64,000 bases of DNA, from positions 47,868,942 to 47,932,941 of the forward strand of contig OX381704.1 of assembly GCA_947462335.1 (NCBI GenBank), written 5' to 3'. This stretch comes from Harmothoe impar. Taxonomy: Eukaryota; Annelida; Polychaeta; Phyllodocida; Polynoidae. The notes beneath the pieces were generated by a model. It was not told the DNA's origin. It saw only the letters and a list, made by a program, of their open reading frames with translations, and made no database searches. Shown here in pieces: positions 10,584-21,600 of this stretch (positions within the stretch are counted from its first letter, which is position 1; each line of letters begins with the position of its first letter). Both the position numbers and the translations under genes were made by a program.

Positions 10584-13229
10584 TTATACCTGTTTATTAG
10601 TAGGTGTGAGTGACAGTTTCTATACGCGTAGACGCGTAGGTATGTGCAGGAGGAGATAAGCATACCCTGGAGCTGAAGAGACAATCTCCTTACTGTAAGA
10701 CACATAGTAGTATAGTTGAGTAGGGGCCAGCGTGCTGGGAAGGCGGGAGGCTGTGTGTGACCCTCAGGTGCGACAGCTTACCTGTGCGCGCACCTTTACA
10801 TTGTTCTGTGGTGTGTAACCATCTGCATTGGCACCTCATGCATGCCTTTGTCTACCCCTAATAATGTACTGGTGTTGTTATAGTAATGCGATCAATATGA
10901 CTATTTATACCAGAGAAGCTTTCAGGGTGGCAATGGTATACAGCACCTGCGATTTGGTACATTTCTATGAATTAGAGCATGCACTATGTGTACCATCCTG
11001 TCTATTACAAGGAGTTACACAATGGCATCTATCGGTAGGAAGGGTCTACCATTGAATTGGCAAGGCCATGAATTCTATACACTAGGAGGAATAACTATAT
11101 TGGGATTCAAATATGCTTTTGGTGTTGATACAGTATTTCAAAGCGATTATCTATGTGTATGTGTACACAACCATAAAGCGTGTGTGCATGCGTGTGGGGA
11201 TAGAGGGGGAGGGGGTCTTTGATATCAGGCAGCGTTCTATCAGGGATCCAAGGTGAGATGTATGGGTGTCCTTTAGAAAGCTCTACCTGCTGATACCCTC
11301 TGATAGGTGTATTATGGGCACAACCTTGACAAAGCTTTGCACCTGTCACCAGTCACCACCCACCTCCTTCACCCCCACCACCACCCCCTTGGCTGCAGCT
11401 TTGTTCAGCTAAGGATCAGCCAGGAGAGGCGTACACCGTACCACAAGGGGCAGGCATTGGCATAGTTCAACAGTGCCACTCTCAGAAATCAATGGTGCAC
11501 CGGGTGTTTTTGCTGCTGGGGTTTATTTGGTGCACACACCTGGTGTCTCAACTCGTCCTAAGCTTTATTAATAGGTCGCTGGTTCCACTGTAGTTTTAGC
11601 GCGGCACCCAGAGGAACCAGCGCACCTGTGTTGTTATGGGGAATTGTCGTCTGCTGTGTTTTAGAGACGTTGTAACGGGCTGGGGAGTGCGGAAAACAGC
11701 GCGTTGTTAATTAGAGATTCATCCGACGGGAAGAACTTAATTCTCTTCTGTCAAGGTCCATCAGTAATGCAATGTTTCTAGCAGACCACCACTGTGACAG
11801 TAAAAGAACAGGCTTGTTTGTACCCTATCAATATTAGTTTAATATCTGCATGCCTGCTGTGAATAGAATTTGTGATAATCACAAGAAGTAGCTCTCCGTC
11901 TGTCACAGACAGTCTGTTCCAGTTAGATACTTCACAAGTACATTGAATATTGCTATACCTACGTGTGGTGCCACTGGCAGGGCCTGTTAAGGTCCTAGTT
12001 TAATTATGTCTAACATGTTTTATTAGGGAATGGGCATTTTATTTATCAAATGATATCATCCCTGTATAACACGTACCCAGACTTCCATGGTATTCAATGA
12101 GAAATAACCACATTACAAAAGACATAGCATTGAGTCAGTATGGGGTTTGCCCTATATACCATGAGCAGCTCTGATTGTGGGTAACCCTGCACCAACCTAT
12201 TTTACACTACAGGTCTGTAGGAATTCATTGCCAACCCCCCCCCCCCCTCCCTTACCCACCCACGGGCACCACGCTCTTCCAGTTCCATTGTTCTGTAGAT
12301 AATGGGACTATCGAATAGCGAGCGGCCGGGTAAATAGTGGCTGGCGGTCTTATCGCCCCTTGTATGTATACCTTTCGCCACTGTGACAGTAATGTATACA
12401 GACCCACCCACCCACACAGTCATTGGTGGTCGGACAGCAAAATGAGAAGGTACTCAAATGACACAGCCCTGCCCGGAAGCATGAGAATGGGGCATGGTAT
12501 GGATGCATGGACTGTGTACACTGCTTTCAGGAACAATACACATTGGTTATATAAGACTGTGTCAGAGCAAGTCAGATTGTATGTATCACACCCTGAGGGA
12601 TAATACGCTGAGTTTGGGCCTTTATATACCAAAACCATCCTTCGCTGACCTATCAATGTGTGTATATATATATATAGTGCATAGTGCTTTAATATGCTCG
12701 TCAGGTGCATGAATATAGCACTGGCGACTTGCTGCATTCAAGCATTATGCTGACATTAAAGAGAACGGTATAGGATACTATATTCGTGGATTTCGCTACC
12801 ACAAGTATCAGTTTTGACTGAAAGCATTCACTCAAGTAAACCATAGCAACAGGGCTTTGACCAATCAAATGGCAGAGCCTCGCTCTGGCATCAACCAACA
12901 ACCAATTATATTCCAGCAGGTTAGGGAATGCTGGGAGAGTGTAGATGGGTGGAGAATAAGTCTCCAGGCCTATGTTAGGTTTGAAGTTGGGATTTGACAG
13001 ATACTGGGGCTTCTTTATTATAGAAGTTGATGTGTGGTTTCAAGCTTAGTGTCTTATCAGGCGTGATCTGCCCAACACAGTTCCATAATAAGATGAATTC
13101 TAATTGTACTAAAAACATTTTAAAAAGCCGGTTGTCATTTTCGTAGGTTTACAGTAAATTCTACTGTGGGTATAGGTTTGTTGTAAGTAAATAATAGAAT
13201 CTAATTGTTATTCTACAGTGGATTCTACT
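10584..13229. other. non-coding stretch, no gene seen
   Basis: No exon recognised. The stretch contains a short ACGCGTAG tandem near 10625, a 10-bp hairpin (11577-11622), a 13-base C run (12235-12247) and a short TA run (about 12660-12678). The block 11640-11770 contains TTAATTAG and is repeat-free, so it is a possible regulatory element. Between 13130 and 13230 are several TCTACTGT or TCTACAGT words that also continue after the foldback element, suggesting the foldback was inserted into an older repeat. Confidence 0.55.
11577..11622. repeat. hairpin, 10-bp perfect stem
   Basis: CGCTGGTTCC at 11577-11586 pairs with GGAACCAGCG at 11613-11622 across a 26-base loop. No other copy was noticed and no gene end adjoins it. 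Confidence 0.35.
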
Positions 13230-13348
13230 CACACACAGAAAGGTGAGAGTCATTGTCGCTAAAACTACCCTCACCTGAGGGTCACGCACTGCCTGACTCT
13301 CAGGTGAGGGTAGTTTTAGCGACAATGACTCTCACTTTTCTGAGGGTG
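13230..13348. mobile_element. 119-bp foldback element, copy A
   Basis: Two arms of about 51 bases (13236-13286 and 13292-13342) are near-perfect inverted copies separated by only a few bases, so a transcript would fold into one long hairpin. The outer limits CACACACAG...GAGGGTG are also shared with copy B at 35981-36099, which lies in the opposite orientation. Over the 107-base core the two copies differ at one position. CT flanks this copy and TA flanks copy B, consistent with a 2-bp target duplication, though that is weak. It has no coding capacity. A 64-codon open frame through it is a by-product. Confidence 0.75.
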
Positions 13349-13410
13349 CTGTTGATCTACAGTAAATTATACTGTGAACCTACACTAACTGTCTACAGTG
13401 AACCTTTTGA

Positions 13411-13530
13411 AGGTGTATCAACCTCGAAGGGTCAGCATGATGTTTGAATGAAGCACTGGCGAGTTACTCACCAGTGCAGTGCAGTGCAGTGTCATGAAGT
13501 ACCAATGCCCTATGCGGCCCTTAACGGGTG
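13411..13530. mobile_element. piggyBac-like MITE, family 1, fragment
   Basis: GGTGTATCAACCTCGAAGGG, then CAGCATGATG and TGAATGAAGCACTGGCGAG, match the interior of other family 1 copies (compare 27897 and 58915). The right side ends GCGGCCCTTAACGGGT, a decayed form of the AAAGGGTTAA terminus. The left terminus is missing. A GTGCA tandem (13471-13490) has grown inside it. Confidence 0.6.
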
Positions 13531-13631
13531 AAATGTACCCCATGTAGCTTCAGTGGCTGATGGGGCTGCTTCTGCTGGCTGCCCTGTTGCTGGAGGGTTA
13601 TTGGATGTGGTGACCTGCCCGTAACAAGTGG

Positions 13632-13722
13632 TCTGTCCATGAGACCGAGTGGTTAGGGCTCTTTGCTGGGTTCCCAGGCATGCACCCCAGTGCCGGGTAT
13701 TGAGCTCGGGGTCATTACGCAC
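13632..13722 (+). repeat. tRNA-Ser/Leu-like SINE head or tRNA pseudogene
   Basis: GACCGAGTGGTTAGGGCTC (13644-13662) closely resembles the A-box and D-arm of class-II tRNAs (Leu/Ser). CTGGG/CCCAG follows as an anticodon-arm-like hairpin, then GCAC-CCCA-GTGC as a long variable arm. CCGGG-TATTGAG-CTCGG (13693-13709) forms a T-arm with a 7-base loop, but the loop lacks the invariant TTC. The acceptor ends do not pair. A functional tRNA is therefore unlikely, and a decayed tRNA-derived SINE or pseudogene fits best. The SINE body would extend downstream, but no second copy was noticed to define it. Confidence 0.5.
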
Positions 13723-15030
13723 CCATTAGAGCAATGGCAAGCGGGTATTTCAGCCATAATCATCCGTGGTGTTACAAAGCCATTACCCTACCCGATAGGC
13801 CAGATTACAGAGCAACGGTAATTGAAGTGCTGTGTTGGCCGTATCCAGACCTATGATACGGCTCAAGTGAAGACGATTTAGGGATAGATGCTGGTCCGAC
13901 TATAACAAGGCATTTGCTGCCCTCTCTGGCTGCAGGCCCAAACAGGAAACGATAAAGAGAGACTCAGTGACCCCAGCCCCTTTTTTTCAACTACTATATA
14001 GAATGTAACGTTTCCTGTAATCTCTCTCAGCCTATTTTCTCCCATTTCCGACGTTGACATTTTCATCTGTTACTATAAGCAGTCAACTCTATATATACTA
14101 GTAACCCGGTACCTTACTCATTTTTCTCCCTCGTTGAAAGTTAAAATATACTTTCAAAACTGTCGGCCCTGCTAAACCTCAAGTAAGAGATTAAATCATA
14201 TAAATGCACTATAACAGATTAAAAGCAATATACAATGGTTAAGTTGTCTGCAAGTGGCAGAAGCCACACACATTTAGCAAATGCAAACCCCAATCTTTTG
14301 GATTGATAGTTGTAGACATAATTCTCTAATGATGATTCATACCGTTCAACGTGGCTTAAATTCCCAGAGTGCCCTCTACAATGCTCGTGTGAACCACCCA
14401 TTCTGATGGAGTAGTCTTAAGCACTGAAACTCTTGAGTTACAAGAAATAACCTTTTAGCTTTCTGTTTGAGAGACTGTCTCTCTTTTTGCTTTCCTGATC
14501 TCCAATCTGCGGCTCAGATGCAGCCCTTAAGGGCCAGATACTGCGCGTGCCTTTGATGGAGTAGCCCCCAGAAGCTTTGTCACTGAATGCAGTTTGTAGG
14601 AGGAATGTAGGTATTATGTAGCTCACAAGGGTGATTATAGACAGCTGCGGCTCTTTATCACGGCAGGTCGCCTTGGAAACGGATTCAGCGGGGCTTTTTG
14701 GTGGATGGATACACGGCTGGCAGCCCTCTGAGCTGATTCTGTGCTAGCAAGCCTTAGCAAATATCCCTCCGGGCAGGCCTCCATGGTAAAGACGCATGCT
14801 ATGTGAGGAATTGATTGCTGTTTGTGAAGATATTTGCCTCCTTCAGTGACCACTAATCTAGCTTTGATTGCAATGTGGTAATTGGCAAAAAATGGAGAAG
14901 GAGGGACGGGCACACGTGATGTAAACTTGTTGCCGGTCACAGCCTACAGCCTGAGTTCATGAAAAAAGTAACTACTTGGCACGGTCATCAAGTTCCACAT
15001 GGCAGGGTTATCCAGTACCCAATCCAGAAC
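13723..15030. other. unique non-coding stretch, possible regulatory block
   Basis: No gene recognised. The part 14440-14960 has no simple repeats. It is rich in mixed AT/GC words (TTTGATTGCAATG, CTAATCTAGC) and stands out from the repeat-rich DNA on both sides. That texture is common in conserved enhancers, but conservation cannot be judged from a single sequence. Confidence 0.35.
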
Positions 15031-15213
15031 CTAATACAGCTGGGCCGTGCCTTCACTCACGTTCTGAGCATACCATGAGTTCAGGGCCTTGAGCAGCTCA
15101 CAAGACGTTGTAGAACATGAGCAGCTCGGTCTATGGCGAGTAGTTGCCATACTTAAGTTATTATTTCTGACCGCATTAACATCAATCCGTATTAAAACTC
15201 TGTATGTACACAC
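15031..15213 (-). other. open frame with CELL motif, not a confirmed gene
   Basis: A 60-codon minus-strand frame ends ...SCELLKALNSWYAQNVSEG... and includes two exact GAGCTGCTC words (+ strand GAGCAGCTC at 15091 and 15119, 28 bases apart). It has no domain I recognise and its length is well within chance. I list it because the same word clusters in other protein-like frames (9224-9571, 43464-43610). Confidence 0.2.
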
Positions 15214-15360
15214 AGTGTCTCAGTGCCTGTTTAACGTCAGCTAGCATGTGTGTAATACCGAGAGGTCATCTCTATATACTGTTCTCAAACGAGCAAAGGC
15301 TACCTATCCAAGAATCAATGGTAACAAATGGTTGATCAATGTTGAGTTAGAGAACAGGTC

Positions 15361-15476
15361 AAAGCCTACATGGACAACGGGAAAGTATGAAGCCTTCTTA
15401 TCAGCATGTTATCTACGGTTATATAGAGAACCATAATACAGCCAAACAGGAGGCAGGCCCCATGCAGTGGAGACAG
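15361..15476. repeat. dispersed direct repeat, copy 1
   Basis: This aligns with 16796-16921 in the same orientation over about 116-126 bases. Shared blocks include AAAGCC.ACA.GGACAA, CTTCTTATCAG.ATGTTATCTA and GGTTATATAG, then GGCCTGTG- or GGCCCATG-like sequence and GAGACAG. Substitutions are spread throughout with small gaps, so the duplication is moderately old. No terminal inverted repeats or coding frame were seen. Confidence 0.65.
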
Positions 15477-15540
15477 AGCGTTGAATCAATATTGGGAATT
15501 GGCTGTACCTGTTAACATTTATTCAACATTCTGTGCCATT
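15477..15540. mobile_element. relic of the CCCAGTGGGCACA MITE family
   Basis: GTTGAATCAATATTGG on the left and ATTCAACATTCTGTGCCA on the right mirror the interior and right end of the element at 10476-10583. The terminal CCCAGTGGG is lost on the left and truncated on the right. The similarity is short, so this is tentative. Confidence 0.35.
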
Positions 15541-15747
15541 CATGTGGCCATAGATCTCGGTCATAGGTAGTACCACCTTCAGCACCTTTGTCAGCCTCAC
15601 TAATAGCTCATAGATGAAGTATAAAAGTCGTTGATGAGTGGCCGTGCCGGCAGTGACCTGGGTGATTATGTTAATGCTAGTTGGCTGGAGCTGGGAATAC
15701 TCGGTAGAGCAGCTCTCGGGCTGGAATGCCAGGTACGTATAAACAGC
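15526..15747 (-). other. 74-codon protein-like open frame, unidentified
   Basis: The minus strand is open for 74 codons between stops. It includes STEYSQLQPTSINIITQVTA and FIYELLVRLTKVLKVVLPMT, which have the amphipathic pattern of real proteins. There is no initiating methionine at the start. CATTCCAG precedes part of it and could be a splice acceptor, but I see no convincing donor. A GAGCAGCTC word (15707-15715) lies inside in another frame. It could be an exon, a gene relic or chance. Confidence 0.2.
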
Positions 15748-15780
15748 TCATTACGGTCATTATCTCAGCACTAGGCCGCA

Positions 15781-16014
15781 ATAACATTTTACGGCCCACA
15801 TAGTACTATGTCCTTGGTCATCATGATGCATGAAGGCATCCCTGGCGAGTAAGTCATGCATCATGCCAACCCTACGTGGTTGATACAGTCCCGAAGGATC
15901 GTCACGATGCATGAATGAAGCTCTGGGGAGATGCTTGCTAGAGATGCATTCATACAAGGGCGTAGCCGGGGGGGCATAGCGCATTAAAGCACTACGTCAC
16001 CCTTAAAGGGTTAA
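15781..16014. mobile_element. piggyBac-like MITE, family 1, copy b
   Basis: The right end is intact: GCATTAAAGCACTACGTCACCC, then TTAAAGGGTTAA ending at 16014. The left end has decayed to ATAACATTTTACGGCCCACATAGT but aligns with TTAACCCTTTAAGGTCCGCATAGT of copy a. The interior holds CATGATGCATGAA, GGCGAGTAAGTCATGCATCATG and a second GATGCATGAATGAAGC. At 234 bases it is close to full length. Non-coding. Confidence 0.75.
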
Positions 16015-16795
16015 CCTTGTCTAGCAGAGAGTCGGCGATGTAGCCGCAACACTCACTACCCGCAGACATACGCTTATCTCCCATTGTGTACTTACCTATT
16101 GGAATTCAGAACGACAGGGATTGCTGTACTTGATTGCATATCTGACGGGGCATATTGACTTGTCAGACAGAAATTGGAGATCTTCACAGTATGTATGGTG
16201 ACTATATATGAAGAGGCAGCTTTTCTTTCTATTGTTACTAGAATGAACTGTCTAGAGGGATCTTGTTTCTCACTGGGCTTTATAATCAAGATGTTTGTCA
16301 AGAATTCGCATTGCATTAGCACAGCAACACTAAATATTATGATCTGTTTCTAAAGACTGGAAACAGAAAAACGACTCCACTCTAGCTTTTCCTATTCTAG
16401 AACCGTCCTTTCCACACTGTATAGTACCATAATATAACGTAGCCATAGATAAAACATTTAGCAGTAGACACACAATTTACATGTCATATCCTTAAGTGAC
16501 ACATGGACTGACACAGGGTGGGACTGGGGAGATTCACAGCAGCACATTGGTGATCCTCAGCAGGCACAACCAGGCACCAGCGGGAGCCACAGGAGTGGCA
16601 GACAAGGCAGAGATTGAGGTGGGGAGGGATTTATCATGTGTAAACAAGTCTTCAGCAGCTGGATGCCTCCTTCACTCCTACACAACAGGCAAGCCGACAT
16701 CCATATAGGTCATAGGTAGATGGGGTCGGAGTATCTAGTGCACTTCCTTGAAATATCTCTTTTTAAACATTTACGAAGTATTTAGATACCAGGCT

Positions 16796-16921
16796 AAAGC
16801 CCACACGGACAATAGGAATACATGTAGTCTTCTTATCAGTATGTTATCTATGGTTATATAGTGGTACAGAAATAGTGCCAAATAGCAGGAAGGCCTGTGC
16901 AAACAGCAGCACCAGAGACAG
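16796..16921. repeat. dispersed direct repeat, copy 2
   Basis: Second copy of the repeat at 15361-15476, about 1.4 kb downstream and in the same orientation, sharing CTTCTTATCAG.ATGTTATCTA and GGTTATATAG. It extends to CCAGAGACAG. The interval between the copies holds family 1 MITE copy b. Confidence 0.65.
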
Positions 16922-17554
16922 ATAAGACACGAGGGGCTGCAGATAATGGTACAGCGCGTGCATCACTTGTGTAATAGTGCATTTACACCACGCCTCAGAG
17001 AAGATTACAGATCCTACATATACATCACTGTCAGAAGTGTGAGTAATACATTGCTAAGGTACTTGTCAAGTGATTGCTTCACTGGTCCCAAACTGATCTA
17101 GCCAACATCCTATGGCATAGTATCTGCCGTATGGTATATTTACATCGCTCTAACAGGACAGAGAGGGATGTATGCAGATTGCAGAGCTAGCGGGGATGAG
17201 GGATGCCTCTACAATTTGAATATTTTTTTTGATAACCGTTTTCGAGTGTTAACCGCTCTAAGCAAGAAAAATAACTGATTATTACCATAACACCCCTTCA
17301 GTTTGTTTGAGATGAGTTACCGAAGGTCGGAAGCACTGGCTATTGCAGGGTATCATTAGGTGAGTGTACTACGGTAGTGGCACCACCCTGGATTGCTGGA
17401 TTGCCGGTCTTGTTTATAAAGACAACCTTTGTCGGCCTCCCCAACACCCTAGCAAAGCAGTAGAATCCAGCAGCTAGTCTGCAGGGTAGTAGGAACTAGG
17501 GCTGTTATCTTGTGTTGTCATTTTCTGAATATCTCTATGTTCCTGGGCGATAAG

Positions 17555-17574
17555 GAGCTGCTCCGGAGCTGCTC
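17555..17574 (+). repeat. paired GAGCTGCTC words
   Basis: Two exact copies of GAGCTGCTC start 11 bases apart, giving GGAGCTGCTCCGGAGCTGCTC. The spacing resembles the pair at 9413/9425 (12 bases). The pair is partly self-complementary and could fold. Confidence 0.55.
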
Positions 17575-18480
17575 GCCCTTGCTCAGCCAGCACTCAGACC
17601 CCCCAGCGAGCACTTAGGTGTCAGCTCAGCAGCCTCCTGTAGCCTCCTCTGTGGCCGCTGCCGACAAGCTCCAATATTACACACGGCAAATATTTAAGGC
17701 CCATCGCTGCCGCTGCATGGCTCCTACCTACCTGCCTGCCTGCCTGGGTTTGAGTGGCTCCGAGTAGCTCGCAGAGTGTACAAGTATCCCGTGCCCTGCA
17801 GCCTGGGAGGAGCTCAGTCGTGAAATTTATTGCCTCAGCCCACAAAGCTATATGGTGCTATTTCTGTGTTACCCTGTGGGGAGGGAACAACTGTGTATTT
17901 CGGCCCAGAAAAAGGCCAGGGAAGCTGTCAGCTAGAAGACAAAGCCACATAAAACATGGGAGGTGGAGGGGAATTGGTTCACCCAGGTGGCATGTGGCCA
18001 AGTAATAATACATTAATAAAAAAAAGATGCAGTCCCTAATGATAAAAAGGGAAATGTTGGAACATCCTCTTTCTCCCAGATAGTAGACTAAAACATAGGC
18101 AGGGCGGTTACTGTTGAATCGATAAACTACAACGAGGTTTTTATATATCCATAATCATGTGCAAAACTGTGAAGTGGTTCTGATAAATAATATTGTTCAT
18201 CACTCGCATCTAATGGCAGTCATTTAAGTCTGTCTCAGAAACCTCATAACACATGTAATATATATCTGTTAACGGGTATGTGACAGACAATTTGTTCATA
18301 GATTACGTTCTCGTGGAGCGAAAACACCAGAAACGGGGAACATTAATGAAAGATGACCCAATATACTATGGTCGTCCCAGTTTTGCATATATTTGGGGGG
18401 CGGATTCCCAGAAACCGAGCATTCCTTTGTCTCGGCCTGGGTTAAATGAATAATCTACATATCCATGTAGTCAGTTCTAC

Positions 18481-18663
18481 CAACGACCTGGATGGAAGCA
18501 GCACACATTTGGCCTCTTTAGGACTAGGATTAGTTGGCCGTGCATAGGTCAAGCGACTAGCTCAGAGGTGCCCAGAGCTGCTCAGGCCAAGTTGATATTT
18601 AGTGAGGAGCAGCTCCTCTGTATGGAGATTAGGGCCAGTCATCTGCTCCTGAGCTGCTCGAAT
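18481..18663 (+). other. open frame with three GAGCTGCTC-type words
   Basis: Three exact words start at 18575, 18607 and 18651. One frame is open through all of them and ends at the stop 18664-18666. It includes PRAAQAKLIFSEEQLLCMEI, which loosely resembles RAADHPALTDEQLGRVDTAI from the block at 9224 (RAA, then an EQL about ten residues later). The resemblance is short and may result from the shared DNA word. Not called as a gene. Confidence 0.2.
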
Positions 18664-21600
18664 TAATCGCGGGCGCTTCTTTCTGCAGCTTCCGGGGCCG
18701 GCAGGCGGCAGACTCTGGCCCCAAACATGTGTTTGAAATCTGCTCTTATTAGCTTCGTTTTCGGGTCCTGGTCTGGCTACAATTAGTGGCCGGACGAGTG
18801 TATTTACTTTCTTGGATCCTTCTAATTTGTCAGGCGGCGTGTGAAAGGCGGCCGCTGATCACTAACAGTGAGGAAGATGGGGGGAGGGATAGCCTGCTGC
18901 GATTTATCATGCACAGGGTGGGAGTTGAGGTGACCTTTATTAAGTTCATTAAATCCATGATCGCACTGTGGGTACCCCCCGGGGTGCCGGGGCCGTCCAT
19001 TATGTGACTAGGATGGATTAGATAATGTAGATATACATGGACCAGGACAGCTAGGCAGCTGTTATGTATACTCCCGTGAAGACACAATGGAATAGATCAT
19101 GTTGTGGGGGTTGTCCTAAAGTCTGGGGAATCTGTTAGAAGCACAGTCTTAGCAGGATAACAGATAAGTGATAGTGAAGTACAACATAACTTGTAACAAT
19201 ACAACGTGAATATAAAGGTTATGGGAGATTGTCAAGAACCAACAACTGAGATCCAGTTACAGTTAAAGTATAGTCATCAACTAAAGTACAATGGAGGTGT
19301 TCATACACAATGGAAAACAAACCATTTACTACAGTACAACTCTTGTTTAAAAAGACAGCGTACTATATACACAGAACGCGAGAGGCATGGGGTCGGTGGG
19401 TGGGAGGAGTGGTCAAAGAGTAGCAGATACAAAGTGCACAATATAGGAGAGAGCACACACTACATAGAAGATGCAGAGGAAAAGTCTAATGAGTGTTTAG
19501 GAAAGGTCAAGAGACTAGGATGGGAGCTCGGGCAGTTACTGCCAAGTTATTTCGGGTTTGGCTGCAGATGAGGTGATTCGGGCTAACGCAATGTTAGCTG
19601 ATACGGCGTATCTGGAAGGACAGATATTGATGTTAACACCAGCGATCTGACAGAACAAGTGAGATATGTGGCATTACACCCTCCTGAGGGTATATTATTG
19701 TAGCAGGCCAGGGAGCCTGCCCTGGAGGGGTGATGGGCACAATCCTGCCCAAGCCCCCGGCCTAGCCGCTGTTAAGGGGCCTGGTGGTAGGAATTCCTGC
19801 CTGCGGTGTGTATATATTGATACTGTGTGTGCTGCTAAGATGAGGCTTGGGGTGGGGATGGAAGGGGGTGTTAATGTGGCAAGGGAGGCAGGAGAGGGCG
19901 ATCCCTGGAGGGTCAGGATAATGCATGTTGATCTATAGGGAATGCCTGACGCCCAGGAGGAGGGAGTGCGCTGGTCGTGGTGTTGATAGTAGGAGGCGTG
20001 CTTGGCACCCACCCACTGGAGAAGCCTCTGTGCACGTGTAGATATGGTGAATATATCGGCCGTTCTACGTCGGTGAGATTATAATTAAACATATTAGGAC
20101 CAGGTAGGCCATCAAGGGTATACCATATTAAGGCCAGGGGATGCTGCACCTACCATTGCACAGAGATGGGGAGATCAGAGGCACTCAGAGTGCACATTAT
20201 ATGGGCCTACACACAGCCTCTGTGGCCAGCTTTCTAATCTGCTTGGACTAGATTCTCCCCACATTCTGCTAAACTAACCATCCCTTCTCATTATAAGCCA
20301 AGACGCCACCACCCTCTCCTATACATCTACTGATTATAGCGTAACATAATGCCATTTTTCTGAAATATCATCTCCTCTGCCGGCGTCTTACTTTTAATAG
20401 AGAACGTCAGAAAGCTTTTATGGGATGGGCCTGATCAGCTGATTGGATAACGCTGTAGGTGAGCTGAAAAAGAAAGAAAGGGGGTATTGTTAACGAGGAG
20501 GGTGTGGTTTATGGTGGGACTCTCTCAGCTCCTCCACGACTGCTGACATTTATGATGCAAGGCAGAGTAATTAATGTGTCCTAGGCGGCCTGTGTATAGG
20601 ACTACCTTCACCTCCACCACTACCATTAGCAGAAATCTCCTCCAGTGAGGAGGCAGCAGGATCAGGATAAATCAGCACATTAGTTCGGTATTATCTGTAC
20701 AGTAATCCAAGCAATGAGACATAGAATATCATCGTGCTAATACGACGTTGTCTCGATCATAACCATATGAATATAACAACTAGGTATGGTATTTTAATTA
20801 TGTGCACACTTATCCGAAGAATGAGACGCAAGATATCAGTTTTCAGCATGTATTCCTGTCTAGTAGTTAACTCAAGGCATGATTAAAGAACCAGTTATTT
20901 TAGATGTGAGAACAAGCAAGATACGATGATAATGGATATGAAACGGCGACCTGAAACATCTCTTAAAAGCCCTCATTCCAAAGCCGTTGGGTTCTCTTTT
21001 ATCAGCAGGCTTGGGAGAAGTACTGTTCACCAGCGGAGCAATCTCAAGATCTATCGGCTGGCTAATCGACGTAAGAGCTGGCTACTTTGACCGTCGATCA
21101 TTAGGAAATTGATTCTCGTGGTGTGTTTGTGACGTGCCTTCCTGTGTTGGATTGCAGCAATAAGAAGGCCACAGAGTAGTATGTTTGGTAGCTGACCGCC
21201 AGCCATCTCCGCCCCCCCCCCTCACACACACTTTACTGTGGTAATATGGGACGTGTGGGGTGAGCATGGGGAGAGGGGCAGACACCAGTAGATATCCCTT
21301 GTGCTTAAGAACGTGAGCACCACTCTCATTAGGATAATGCCCAGTAGGAGCTAAAAAGCAGGGATGTTCCTTAGTATATGACGCCTTTAAAAAGATCCAT
21401 GTCTTCCAGTATGTATCTGAAACATTCAACATACGCCAAATCACCTGCTACCTACATTTAGCAAAGACAACCGTTATAATGCCGGGAAATAAGGTGGGCA
21501 TGTACTCAAGCAGAAAGTATTTGAACATGTTCTGAATATGTACGTTTTTCTCTTCACAAAGATTTTCTCTCATCTCATTAAAGTGCTTCTGTAGCCCCCA

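Noticed and set aside
13644..13709. Functional tRNA-Ser or tRNA-Leu gene
   Set aside because: The T-loop lacks TTC, the acceptor stem does not pair, and the anticodon arm is poor. Kept only as a tRNA-like relic.
15578..15594. REST/NRSE-like TTCAGCACCTTTGTCAG
   Set aside because: Only 13 of 17 positions match and the GGACAGCGCC part is missing.
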